NCBI GenBank assembly: GCA_021732175.1
Contig: JAKFVP010000096.1
Location: forward strand, 1 to 35,278
Origin: Bradyrhizobium sp.
GTDB lineage: Bacteria > Pseudomonadota > Alphaproteobacteria > Rhizobiales > Xanthobacteraceae
Direction: 5' to 3'
DNA length: 35,278 nucleotides
Positions 6,800 through 15,271 of this stretch are shown here, piece after piece. The notes below the pieces were generated by a model that saw nothing but the letters and a program-made list of their open reading frames with translations, searched no databases and had not been told where the DNA came from. The position numbers and the translations under genes are program-made. Each line of letters opens with the position of its first letter. Positions within the stretch are counted from its first letter, which is position 1.

Positions 6800-7061
6800 T
6801 TTCCCAAATCACAGTCGTTCCTACGATCAGACGCGACGTGCCGTGCGATTTTGGGGACACGACAGCGCCATGGAAGCAGCGTTCTTCATCGACGAAGGCG
6901 CTTTGAGAAAAATACAACCAGATGTCAGCTCCGATGAGTTGGGACTTTTGAGTGCCTTCGATTCCAACCGGGATTTGATCTGCGCTGCTGCAGCGAAGGT
7001 CTATGTTCGCGGAACCAGAGGTTCCTATGATCTGGTTGCCGCTCACTTTCACGGCCGCTGA
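6792..7061 (+). CDS. DUF1488 family protein
   Basis: The 89-residue product shows the family pattern: an N-terminal FPNHSRSYDQTRRAVRFWGH with the aromatic-basic start, then AAFFIDEGALRKIQPDVSSD, a FDSNRDLICAAAAKVYVRG segment and a final strand SYDLVAAHF. DUF1488 proteins are small, common in proteobacteria and have no assigned function. The start overlaps the preceding small gene by 8 bases, so translation is probably coupled. No strong ribosome site of its own is seen, in line with coupling. Confidence 0.7.
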   Translation: MIDFPNHSRSYDQTRRAVRFWGHDSAMEAAFFIDEGALRKIQPDVSSDELGLLSAFDSNRDLICAAAAKVYVRGTRGSYDLVAAHFHGR

Positions 7062-7122
7062 AGGCCGCAAGATACTGGCATTGCCTCCGGGAATGGCTGC
7101 CGCAGATTGACGAGCGGCCGGT

Positions 7123-9459
7123 TTACGGTTCCCGGCTCCGGACCGGATCGAACGCGCGGATCGGCGGCAGATTGCCGTTGAAGCGCTCGACCTCGACCGT
7201 CGTGAGCTGGCCGGTGCAACCTTGCGCAAACGAAGACGTGCCGACGTCGCGCGTCAGCACGTTCGGATTGCCGTGCACGCAGAGCGGCTTCTCGTCCTCG
7301 GGATCCATCGGATCGTACCACGCGCCGGTCGGCAACTGCACGACACCGGGGGCGATGCCGTCGGTGACATGGACCGCGGCAAGGCAGGCGCCGCGTTCGT
7401 TGAACAGGCGGACGATGTCGCCATCGGCAATGCCGCGCGCGCCGGCGTCGCGCGGATTCATGCGCGCGACCTCGCGGCCGCGATGTTTTGCCGCCATCGA
7501 ATGGCCGCCGAAATCGAGCTGGCTGTGCAGGCGCGTGGTCGGCTGGTTGGAGACGAGAATGCACGGCGAGCCCGGCTTCGGCACGTCGGTCTTCTCCAGC
7601 CACACAGGGTGGCCGGGACATTCGGCATCGCCATGGGCCGCGATCTTCTCCGAGAAGATCTCGACACGTCCGCTCGGCGTCGGCAGGGGATGATTGACCG
7701 GGTCCTGACGGAAGCTGCGCAGCCTGCCGCCGTCATCAGGCTGTTGCGGCACGATCAGGCTGCCGCGCTGCCAGAATTCGTCGAACGTCGGGGCTTCCAG
7801 ACCGCGCGCGGCGAGCGAGCGGCGCGTCGGCTCGTAGAGATGCTCCAGCCATTGCCGCGACGTGCGGCCTTCGGTGAAGGGCTCGCGCGCGCCCAACCGT
7901 TCGGCGAGATCGGCGAAGATGTCGTAGTCGTCGCGCGCCAGCCCAAACGGTTCGGCGATCCGGTGCATGGCGACCATCAGCGGATCGTTGGTGGAATAAC
8001 CGATGTCCTCGCGCTCCAGCGTCATCGTTGCCGGAAGCACGATGTCGGCGTGGCGGGCCGTGGCCGTCCAGGCGAGCTCATGCACCACGAATGTATCGAG
8101 CCGCGCAAGGGCCTGGCGCAGGCGATTGATATCCTGGTGATGATGGAAGGGATTGCCGCCGGCCCAGTAGACCAACTTGATTTCCGGATAGGTTCGCGTC
8201 TCGCCGTTGTAGCGATAGGTGGTGCCGGGATGGAGCAGCATGTCGGCGATGCGCGCCACCGGAATGAAATCGGTGACGGCGTTGCGGCCCTGGTTCAGGG
8301 TCGGTCCCGGCACGTCGTTGACGCGGCGGCCGTAATAGCCGATCGCGCCGAGCGAATAGGCGTAGCCGCCGCCGGGAAGGCCGATCTGGCCGAGCGCGGC
8401 CGCCAGCACCATGCCCATCCACACCGGCTGCTCGCCATGCTCGGCGCGTTGCAGCGAATGCGAAACAGTCACGAGCGCGCGCCGCCCTGCGAGACGGCGG
8501 GCAAGCTTGCGGATTGTGGACGCGTCGATACCGCAGATCGCGGCGGCCCATTCGGCGTGCTTGGGCTGTCCGTCGGTTTCGCCGGTCAGGTAACGCAGGA
8601 AGACCGGCCAGCCCTCGGTGTAGCGATCGAGAAACGCCTGATCGTGCAGGTTCTCGCCGACCAGCGTGTGGACGATGCCGAGCATCAGCGCGGTGTCGGT
8701 GCCGGGCGTGCAGGCCATCCATTCGGCGCCGGCCTCCGCAGGCAGATCGTCGCGGAGCGGGCTGACCAGAACGAACTCGCAGCCGCGCCGGCGCGCCGCC
8801 TCCATTGCACCGCGCTCGACGTGCTTGCTGATCGAGCCGCCCGCCACCATGGAATTCTTCAGCGCCATGCCGCCGAACGAGATCACGATATCGGTCTCGG
8901 CCGCGATCTGCTCCCAGGTGACGTTGCGCCTGGTGATGTCCTCATAGCTCGCCAGGATCTGCGGCAGCAGAACCGAGGACGCGCCGGAGGAATAGGTGTT
9001 GACCGAACGCACATAGCCGCCCAGCGCGATGTTGAGAAAACGATGTACCTGGCTCTGGGCGTGATGAAAGCGTCCGGCGCTGGACCAGCCGTAGGAACCG
9101 CCGAAGATGGCGCCGGGACCACGTGTATCGCGGACGCGCGCCAGCTCGTCGCCGAGCAGGTCGAGCGCCTTTTCCCAGCTCACGCTGACGAATTCGTCGC
9201 GGCCACGGCGATCGTCGGGACCGGGCCCGCGCTCGAGCCAGCCGCGGCGGATCGCCGGTTGCGCGATGCGCGCCTGATGACGCAAGGCGCCGGGGAAATT
9301 GTCGATGATCCCGTTCGGATCGGGATCGCCGGCATAGTGCCGCACTTCGAGGCCGGCCTCACTGTTGCGCGCGGAGAACACGCCCCAATGCGAGGTGTGC
9401 GGCTTGAAACCGTCGGTCAGGTCGAGGCCCGAGTCGGGGAAACCAACATCATCTCGCAT
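7123..9459 (-). CDS. Molybdopterin-dependent oxidoreductase, BisC/TorA/DMSO reductase family
   Basis: The 778-residue protein has the length and order of biotin/TMAO/DMSO reductases. It opens with HTSHWGVFSARN, has GGSYGWSSAGRFHHAQSQ at about 121-137, then the likely molybdenum-ligand serine S157 in NTYSSGA, the AWTATARHADIVLPATMTLE region and a C-terminal MGD-binding domain (SNQPTTRLHSQLDFGGHS, GVVQLPTGAWYDP). There is no Tat signal and no N-terminal [4Fe-4S] cysteine motif, so it is cytoplasmic like BisC, which reduces S- or N-oxides such as methionine or biotin sulfoxide. The exact substrate is not decidable. It diverges from a small exported-protein gene, and a remnant of a related gene lies 1.5 kb away. 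Confidence 0.88.
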   Translation of the reverse strand: MRDDVGFPDSGLDLTDGFKPHTSHWGVFSARNSEAGLEVRHYAGDPDPNGIIDNFPGALRHQARIAQPAIRRGWLERGPGPDDRRGRDEFVSVSWEKALDLLGDELARVRDTRGPGAIFGGSYGWSSAGRFHHAQSQVHRFLNIALGGYVRSVNTYSSGASSVLLPQILASYEDITRRNVTWEQIAAETDIVISFGGMALKNSMVAGGSISKHVERGAMEAARRRGCEFVLVSPLRDDLPAEAGAEWMACTPGTDTALMLGIVHTLVGENLHDQAFLDRYTEGWPVFLRYLTGETDGQPKHAEWAAAICGIDASTIRKLARRLAGRRALVTVSHSLQRAEHGEQPVWMGMVLAAALGQIGLPGGGYAYSLGAIGYYGRRVNDVPGPTLNQGRNAVTDFIPVARIADMLLHPGTTYRYNGETRTYPEIKLVYWAGGNPFHHHQDINRLRQALARLDTFVVHELAWTATARHADIVLPATMTLEREDIGYSTNDPLMVAMHRIAEPFGLARDDYDIFADLAERLGAREPFTEGRTSRQWLEHLYEPTRRSLAARGLEAPTFDEFWQRGSLIVPQQPDDGGRLRSFRQDPVNHPLPTPSGRVEIFSEKIAAHGDAECPGHPVWLEKTDVPKPGSPCILVSNQPTTRLHSQLDFGGHSMAAKHRGREVARMNPRDAGARGIADGDIVRLFNERGACLAAVHVTDGIAPGVVQLPTGAWYDPMDPEDEKPLCVHGNPNVLTRDVGTSSFAQGCTGQLTTVEVERFNGNLPPIRAFDPVRSREP

Positions 9460-9537
9460 TCAGGCGGCGTCCTGTGATTGCATCGTGCACGGAGATTTTA
9501 ATCGCCTTGCAACGGTCTGTCGTCTACACGTTCTCGC

Positions 9538-9897
9538 ATGTCCCGCTTCGCATTTCTATTGATCGCTGCCGCCCTCGCGCTGTTCCCGGCTGTGGCACCT
9601 GCCGCGTCGGCCAAAAGCCGGCCCGCGCCGAAATGGCACGGCTACGGCTTCCTGCCGGGCTATCAGCAGCCGCCGAACAACAGCCTGCCGGCTTTCAAGC
9701 AGCGGACCGCGGTTGCGCGCGCGGCATTCCGGAACCGGCGTCCCTGGTACATCGATCCGGTGCCGGAATATTACGGCTATGACGGCGCCTGGCACTATTT
9801 CGGCCGGCCCGGCTTTTACGGCGGCCGCTACAATGGCGGCAGTTTCGGGCCCTGCTGGACGCGCACGCCGATCGGGCCGATCTGGAATTGCGGCTGA
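9538..9897 (+). CDS. Small exported Gly/Tyr/Pro-rich protein
   Basis: The 119-residue product has a Sec signal (MSRFAFLLIAAALALFPAVA, cleavage near ASA). The mature part is rich in aromatics and glycine: WHGYGFLPGYQQPPNN, YYGYDGAWHYFGRPGFYGG, and a C-terminal GPCWTRTPIGPIWNCG with two cysteines that may form a disulfide. Such low-complexity exported proteins are common in rhizobia and have no known function. It is transcribed divergently from the molybdoenzyme, 78 bases away, so they may share a promoter region. No clear ribosome site precedes the ATG. Confidence 0.65.
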   Translation: MSRFAFLLIAAALALFPAVAPAASAKSRPAPKWHGYGFLPGYQQPPNNSLPAFKQRTAVARAAFRNRRPWYIDPVPEYYGYDGAWHYFGRPGFYGGRYNGGSFGPCWTRTPIGPIWNCG

Positions 9898-9916
9898 TCT
9901 CTCGGAGGATGGGTCA

Positions 9917-10831
9917 TCATGCCGGCGGGTTGACCGCCGGCTCCTGTTTGCCGAGCGCCTGCTCGCGCAGGAAGATGTAGATGCCGGCGGCGATGATGAT
10001 GGCGGCGCCGACGATGGTCGCGATCGACGGCACGTCGCCGAACACGACATAGCCGAACATCACCGCCCACACGATCATCGAATATTGATAGGGCACGACG
10101 ACGGAGGCCGGCGCGAGCTTCAGCGAGCGGTTGACGCACATCAGCGCGCTGACCGAGATCAAGCCTGCGAGCGCGAACAGCCCGAGGCTGGAGAGTTGTG
10201 GCGCGACCCAGCCAAACGGGGCCATCAGCGCCCCGAGGGTGAACGTGCCGATGAACTGCGTCGAAGCCAGCACGATGTCGGGGGTGGCGCGCAGCGAGCG
10301 TGTGATCAGCATCAGGAAGGCAAAGGAGGTCGAGCCCGCCAGCGCGATCAGCGCCGGCCAGCTCACGCTGTCGGCCGAGGGGTTCAGCGCAATCAGCACG
10401 CCGGCAAAGCCGATCAGCACCGCGCTCCAGCGCCGCCAGCCGATCTTTTCGCGCAGCAGGATACCCGACAGTGCCGTGACGAAGATCGGACAAGCCATGT
10501 AGTAGGTGATGACGTCGGCGAGCGGCAGATAGACGGTGGCGAGGAAGAAGGCGGCGACCTCGATGGTGGACAGCGTCACCCGCAGCAACTGCAGCCACGG
10601 CCGCTCCAGCCGCGCGAACGCCGCGCGCTGCTGCCACATCATCGGAAACAGCAGCACCAGCGCGGCGCAGGCGCGCAGCCACAGCAATTGCCCGACCGAA
10701 TAGGTGCCGACCAGGAATTTGCCGAGTGCATCGCCAAACGAGAACATGAAGACGCCAAACAGCATCAGGCCGATGCCGGCCAGGCGCGCGGAGCGTTCGT
10801 CGAGGGTGGATGCTTTTGCGAAGATGGGCAT
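9917..10831 (-). CDS. EamA/DMT-family transporter
   Basis: The 304-residue protein has ten hydrophobic helices in two EamA halves. It starts near LAGIGLMLFGVFMFSFGDAL. The first half ends with FVTALSGILLREKIGWRRW and the second contains PYQYSMIVWAVMFGYVVFGD, both typical markers. DMT proteins are inner-membrane exporters of small metabolites. It shares only the family with the EamA gene at 4516-5436, and the sequences are clearly different. It ends tail to tail with the small exported-protein gene and is divergent from the MaoC gene, with 134 bases between starts. Confidence 0.88.
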   Translation of the reverse strand: MPIFAKASTLDERSARLAGIGLMLFGVFMFSFGDALGKFLVGTYSVGQLLWLRACAALVLLFPMMWQQRAAFARLERPWLQLLRVTLSTIEVAAFFLATVYLPLADVITYYMACPIFVTALSGILLREKIGWRRWSAVLIGFAGVLIALNPSADSVSWPALIALAGSTSFAFLMLITRSLRATPDIVLASTQFIGTFTLGALMAPFGWVAPQLSSLGLFALAGLISVSALMCVNRSLKLAPASVVVPYQYSMIVWAVMFGYVVFGDVPSIATIVGAAIIIAAGIYIFLREQALGKQEPAVNPPA

Positions 10832-10965
10832 GCCTGAATTGCTGTGCCGGGTGATTTCCGGTCTTCCGTTTTACGCGTTCGGCTGTTTTAAAGACGTGAG
10901 CCTCGGGAGCAAGCCCCGCCGGCCCGAATTGAACCAATTGTCGCAGGAAGCGCCAAGGAAACACC

Positions 10966-11445
10966 ATGACCGAATTCGATCCCGCAACGCACCGCATGGT
11001 GCCGGCGCAAAAATGGTTCGAGGATTTCGTGCTCGGCGAGCGCTTCGTGCTGCCGGGCCGCACCCAGACCACCGCGATCTTCGCGGCGTTCCAGCTTGCC
11101 AGCGGCGACACCCACCCGATCCACTACGACGTCGAATACTGCCGCGCCAAGGGCATGCCGCATCTGCTCGCCCACGGCTTTCAGACGCTGGTGCACACTG
11201 CACCTGGCGCGGGGCTGTTCCCCTTCGTCACCGAGGAATCGCTGGTCGGATTCCTGGAGCAGTCCAGCAAGTTCCTGAAGCCCGTCTATGCCGACGACAC
11301 CATCTATCCCGCGCTCGAAGTGGTCGAGCTGACCCCCGGCCGCACCACCGGCGTGGTGACGCTGCGCTCGACCGTGCACAACCAGCGCCGCGAACTGGTG
11401 CTGGAAGGGACGCAGAAGTTTCTGATCAAGAAGCGGCCGGGGTGA
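10966..11445 (+). CDS. MaoC-family dehydratase (R-hydratase type)
   Basis: The 159-residue protein carries the hot-dog fold hydratase signature: AAFQLASGDTHPIHYD with catalytic Asp48 and His53, then AHGFQTLVHTAPGAGLF and a substrate-tunnel segment FLEQSSKFLKPVYADDT. Proteins of this group hydrate 2-enoyl-CoA to (R)-3-hydroxyacyl-CoA or act on related dicarboxylic CoA esters such as mesaconyl-CoA. No choice between them is made here. CAAGGAA before the ATG is a good ribosome site. It is convergent with the large cyclase gene, with 24 bases between stops. Confidence 0.85.
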   Translation: MTEFDPATHRMVPAQKWFEDFVLGERFVLPGRTQTTAIFAAFQLASGDTHPIHYDVEYCRAKGMPHLLAHGFQTLVHTAPGAGLFPFVTEESLVGFLEQSSKFLKPVYADDTIYPALEVVELTPGRTTGVVTLRSTVHNQRRELVLEGTQKFLIKKRPG

Positions 11446-11469
11446 ACGACCGCAGTTCTCCGGCACCTT

Positions 11470-14400
11470 TCATGAGCGCGCGGCGCCCGATGCTTCCAGT
11501 TCATCCAGCAGGGCCCGAGCGTCTTTCAGGTCGGGAGTATCGAAACCTTCCGTGAACTGCCGGTAGACCTGCGAGAGAAGATCGCGCGCGTCACCGTGGC
11601 GATCATGATCTCGCAAAAGTCGCCCGAGGCTCGTTGCGGCGCGAAGTTTGAAAGAAAGCGCGCCTTGTTGCTCGGATATCTCGAGAGCCTTTAACAGGCG
11701 CGCCTCGGCTTCTGCGACTCGATCGCCGCCTCGATACCCGAGACACATACCCAACAGGCGATGTACCTCGGCCTCGAACAGGCAATTCCCGCTGCTCATA
11801 ATGCGATCGAGGGTTTCGTCCAGAACCTGCTGCGCGCGATCCAGCTCCCCGGCCCTGAGGAGAGCTTCGGCAAACACCAGAAGCTCATACTCGAAATAGA
11901 AACGGCGGGCGGACTCGCGCGTACGCGCCACCGCATCCTCCATCTGCTGCAGGCCCTCAATAGCCTCACCGCGTTCGAAAACGGTCCAACCCAAAAGCAG
12001 CGGGCACATGAAGAACATGTTGCTTCCCTGCTCGCGTCCGATGCGGATTGTCAGCTCCGAAAGTTCGCGACACGGCGCGGGGGCGCGAAGGAGTTGCTGC
12101 AGCGTGGCAGACCACCAGGCCGCGTGCTGCAGGCTGGGCGGATGCCCGACCCGATGCCCCAATTCGAGCGCGGCATCCGCCATTTTCGCAGCCTGATCCG
12201 GGAATCCGGCGATCCAGAGCGTTACCGCACGGTGACCATAGGCGCATGTACCGGTATCGTGACCTCCATAATCATAGGTATGAGCATGATGTCGCTCGGC
12301 GTCATACAGCTCGATGCCTAGCTGGGTGTCGGCAAGCACGATCAAATTGAGGCCCATAACGTGGGAATTTGCCCAGCGCGAGTGATACGCCTCAAGCATC
12401 AGATCGGGATCGGCCAGCCGCCGCGCCACCTCGACAAGCTCGTTGGCTATTCCAAGCGCTTGTTCGGTCTGCCCGGCAATCAGGTTTGCGTACCAGCTTC
12501 CCCACATGGCTCTGAAGAGCTTCTTGTCGTCGGCCAGCCCTCGCCCGAGCACCACGGCACGTTCGTAGTGCTTGGCAATTTCGGGGCCGAACGAACGGAA
12601 ACCATGCGCCGTGATCAGCGCAGTACCAAGACCAAGCCGAACGTCCAGCTCCTGTTGCCATCGATCCACCCCATCGGGCAACTCCTCCAGAATGGTCAGG
12701 GCGCTGGAAAAGTGCTTCAGAGCTTCACTTCCGGCGGAACGGCGCAGGGCGAGTTCGCCTGCGCGCTGCCAATGGATCGTGGCGGGCTTCTTCAGACCCG
12801 CTTCGGTCCGGTGACGCGCCACCACTTCCGGCTGACTCTCGGCAATTTCCGGGAACATTTCCTCGATCGCCTGCGCGATGCGCGCATGCAGAGCCCGGCG
12901 CGGGCCGCGGAGCAACGTGCTGTAGGCAGCATCCCGCAACAGCCCATGCTTGAACAGAAAGCTTGACCGTGGAGTTTCGCCACGCTGGAAAACGAGACCG
13001 GCTTCAGCCAGGCGGCCGAGCGTATCGTTGAGCACATGCGGGGGGTGCTCGGCGACAATCGCCGTGAGTTCATACGAAAACTCCCGGCCGATCGTCGCCC
13101 CGATCTGCGCAATTTCCCTGGCTACCGGCCCGATCCTGTCGAGCCTTGCCAACAATGATGCATGCAACGTTGGCGGCACCGAGAGTGGCGGGCGCGCCAC
13201 CCCCGATCCCGATTGTTGCGGTTCGGCATCCACGACCGTCTTCGTTACCTCCTCGAGAAAGAGGGGTACGCCATCACCTCGCTCGACTATTTCTCCGACC
13301 AGATCGCTCGGTAAAGGCATGGTCTTTGCGGCGAGCTGACGAACCAGGGCCTCGCTATTGGCCCGACTAAGGCGATTAAGGCTCAGCAGGGTGACGTGAG
13401 GCTGATCCGCCCAGGGGGCCGTGAATTCCGGGCGAGAGGTCGCGATCAAGAGGACCGGCAGACGTTCGATCCGCCGGATGAAGATATCCAGCAGCTCCAG
13501 CGTTGTCGGATCGATCCAATGCAGGTCCTCAAATGTCATCAGCACCGGCTTGGTTCTTGCCAAGCCGACGAACTGCCGTGCCAGCGCCTCGAAGACTTCC
13601 TCCTTGCGTCGTCGCGGGTTGTGCTCGACGTCTGGATACCGCCCGGTCGGCAATAACAAGAGATCGGCGAGCGCAGCGACATCCCGCGTGGACGCGTTGG
13701 TTTCAGCCATCAGCGCTTCCAGTTTGTCCAACTTGACCCCGGGAGTATCCTCGCGGCCGAATCCCGCCGCACGCTCGAGCAAGTTGACGATCGGGAAGAG
13801 GACGCTGTTCTGGTGGTGGGGCGAGCAGAAATAGTGCAGATCGGTGTACGGCTCCTCACCGAGCAAATCCCTGAGCGCCACCGTGAGACGTGACTTGCCG
13901 ATACCGGGTTCGCCCGAGAGGAAGATGACGCGACCTTCGCCGGTTTTTGCCTGTGCCCAGCGCCGGAGCAAAAGTTCGAGCTCCTCCTGGCGATTGACAA
14001 GGGGAGTCTCGGCGGAACGCAGTGCTTCGAAGCGGCTGCGGAACCGGTTTTCACCCAGCACGCGCCACACGCGCTGAGGTTCTGCAAAACCCTTGAATTC
14101 CTTGAAACCAAGGTCCTCCAACCCAAAGACGGATCCGACCAACCGTCGCGTGCTATCGGCGATCACGATCGAGTTGGGTCCGGCGACAGCCTGGAGCCGT
14201 GCGGCAAGATTCGGTACTTCGCCAAGGACCTCCGTGTCGTAGACAGTACCCGATCCGGCAAGATCGCCGACAACCACTTCGCCGGTGGCAATGCCTATGC
14301 GCACCTGGAGCGGCTCCCGGCTCTCCAAGGCTCCTATTCCGTCGATCAAAGCCAAGGCGGCTCGCACGCCCTGCTCCGGACCATCCTCTTCCGCGTGGGG

Positions 14401-14805
14401 ATAACCGAAATAGACAAGGACACCGTCACCCACGCGACGGGCGACAAAGCCGCCGAACCGGGTCACAATTTCAGCGACGCGCCTCTGGTATGCAGCGATC
14501 AGTTCATGGAAATCTTCGACATCAAGATGAACTGACAGCGCCGTCGAGCCGACGAGATCGCAGAACATCACCGTGAGCTGGCAACGTTCCGCAAACGTCG
14601 CGCGCGGCAACAGGCTGGGAGCAAGTTCAGGACTTGCTGAAACGCCGCTCGTCCCATGGAAGCTTGCGCCGCACAGGGCGCAAAAATTCGAGCCAGGCGG
14701 CGCGCTATTGCCGCACGAAGGACAATTGAGCACCAACGCCGAGCCGCACTGACTACAGAACTTTGCGCGCTCCGGTGCTTCCGCACGACAGTTTGGGCAC
14801 TGCAT
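11470..14805 (-). CDS. Zinc-ribbon / class III cyclase / AAA-ATPase / TPR signalling protein
   Basis: The 1111-residue protein combines four parts. Two zinc ribbons come first (C3, C6, C17, C20 and C28, C31, C42, C45). A class III nucleotide cyclase domain follows (about 72-250), with metal-binding D83 in FCDLVGS and D127 in RVGDGVLVYFG, and catalytic N199 and R203 in NLAARLQ. Next is a P-loop ATPase (GEPGIGKS, 298-305; Walker B in LMTFEDLHWID). The second half is a TPR-type helical region. The key cyclase residues look intact, so cAMP synthesis is plausible. The architecture resembles MalT/STAND-type signal proteins. The ATG at 14805, with AAGG before it, starts right at the first zinc ribbon. 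An ATG at 14853 is less likely. Confidence 0.88.
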   Translation of the reverse strand: MQCPNCRAEAPERAKFCSQCGSALVLNCPSCGNSAPPGSNFCALCGASFHGTSGVSASPELAPSLLPRATFAERCQLTVMFCDLVGSTALSVHLDVEDFHELIAAYQRRVAEIVTRFGGFVARRVGDGVLVYFGYPHAEEDGPEQGVRAALALIDGIGALESREPLQVRIGIATGEVVVGDLAGSGTVYDTEVLGEVPNLAARLQAVAGPNSIVIADSTRRLVGSVFGLEDLGFKEFKGFAEPQRVWRVLGENRFRSRFEALRSAETPLVNRQEELELLLRRWAQAKTGEGRVIFLSGEPGIGKSRLTVALRDLLGEEPYTDLHYFCSPHHQNSVLFPIVNLLERAAGFGREDTPGVKLDKLEALMAETNASTRDVAALADLLLLPTGRYPDVEHNPRRRKEEVFEALARQFVGLARTKPVLMTFEDLHWIDPTTLELLDIFIRRIERLPVLLIATSRPEFTAPWADQPHVTLLSLNRLSRANSEALVRQLAAKTMPLPSDLVGEIVERGDGVPLFLEEVTKTVVDAEPQQSGSGVARPPLSVPPTLHASLLARLDRIGPVAREIAQIGATIGREFSYELTAIVAEHPPHVLNDTLGRLAEAGLVFQRGETPRSSFLFKHGLLRDAAYSTLLRGPRRALHARIAQAIEEMFPEIAESQPEVVARHRTEAGLKKPATIHWQRAGELALRRSAGSEALKHFSSALTILEELPDGVDRWQQELDVRLGLGTALITAHGFRSFGPEIAKHYERAVVLGRGLADDKKLFRAMWGSWYANLIAGQTEQALGIANELVEVARRLADPDLMLEAYHSRWANSHVMGLNLIVLADTQLGIELYDAERHHAHTYDYGGHDTGTCAYGHRAVTLWIAGFPDQAAKMADAALELGHRVGHPPSLQHAAWWSATLQQLLRAPAPCRELSELTIRIGREQGSNMFFMCPLLLGWTVFERGEAIEGLQQMEDAVARTRESARRFYFEYELLVFAEALLRAGELDRAQQVLDETLDRIMSSGNCLFEAEVHRLLGMCLGYRGGDRVAEAEARLLKALEISEQQGALSFKLRAATSLGRLLRDHDRHGDARDLLSQVYRQFTEGFDTPDLKDARALLDELEASGAARS

Positions 14806-15001
14806 TCCGCACCTTATGCACTCAACAACCCCGACATATGGCAGAGTTGGCACTCAGCACTCGCGCTCAGAGCCGCACCCTGTGTCGCGACCTCACCAAT
14901 CCCTAGGACGAGCCCCGAGAGGATTCTACTGATCCATCGGACAGGTGTCTCGTCAGAGGTCTTCGTGCGATGCTGGCAACAAGGTGGCTTAGCTCGTCCA
15001 C

Positions 15002-15154
15002 TCAGGCAATAGCGGCCTTCGACATGTCTGCCGAGCCATGCGGCTGGCCCGCTGGAAGTGAGACATCGCGCGGAGCATCGCAAGACAGGAAATTGGGCTT
15101 GTGTTCGCACTCGGCTTGGCTGTTGAATACCATTTTGACACAGGCACCGAGCAT
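15002..15154 (-). CDS. Possible 50-residue ORF in an otherwise empty gap
   Basis: The 466-base gap 14806-15271 holds no clear gene. One frame on the minus strand reads MLGACVKMVFNSQAECEHKP and continues to MSKAAIA and a TGA. Its third codon positions are about 60% G/C, and it has three cysteines within about 26 residues. No clear ribosome site precedes the ATG and no family is recognised. It may be a chance frame. The gap also contains the upstream region of the exported HExxH gene. Confidence 0.2.
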   Translation of the reverse strand: MLGACVKMVFNSQAECEHKPNFLSCDAPRDVSLPAGQPHGSADMSKAAIA

Positions 15155-15271
15155 ACGATCTGGACGATTGTCGGGAACTGGAGAATGTTAGCCGTCTGAG
15201 GCGCCCTCTCCCGTTCGCCGTCCAAGCTTGAGACGTGAAGCATTCTGCCAGTCATAAAAGGAGGCGTGGCC

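Noticed and set aside
7222..9477. 751-residue open frame on the plus strand opposite the molybdoenzyme
   Set aside because: High-GC antisense shadow. It has no domain, and the opposite strand matches the BisC/TorA family throughout.
9713..10837. 374-residue plus-strand open frame over the DMT transporter
   Set aside because: Antisense of a clear ten-helix transporter.
15266..15271. GTG at 15266 as start of the HExxH gene
   Set aside because: Only one base separates it from AAGGAGG, and the ATG at 15272 has proper spacing.
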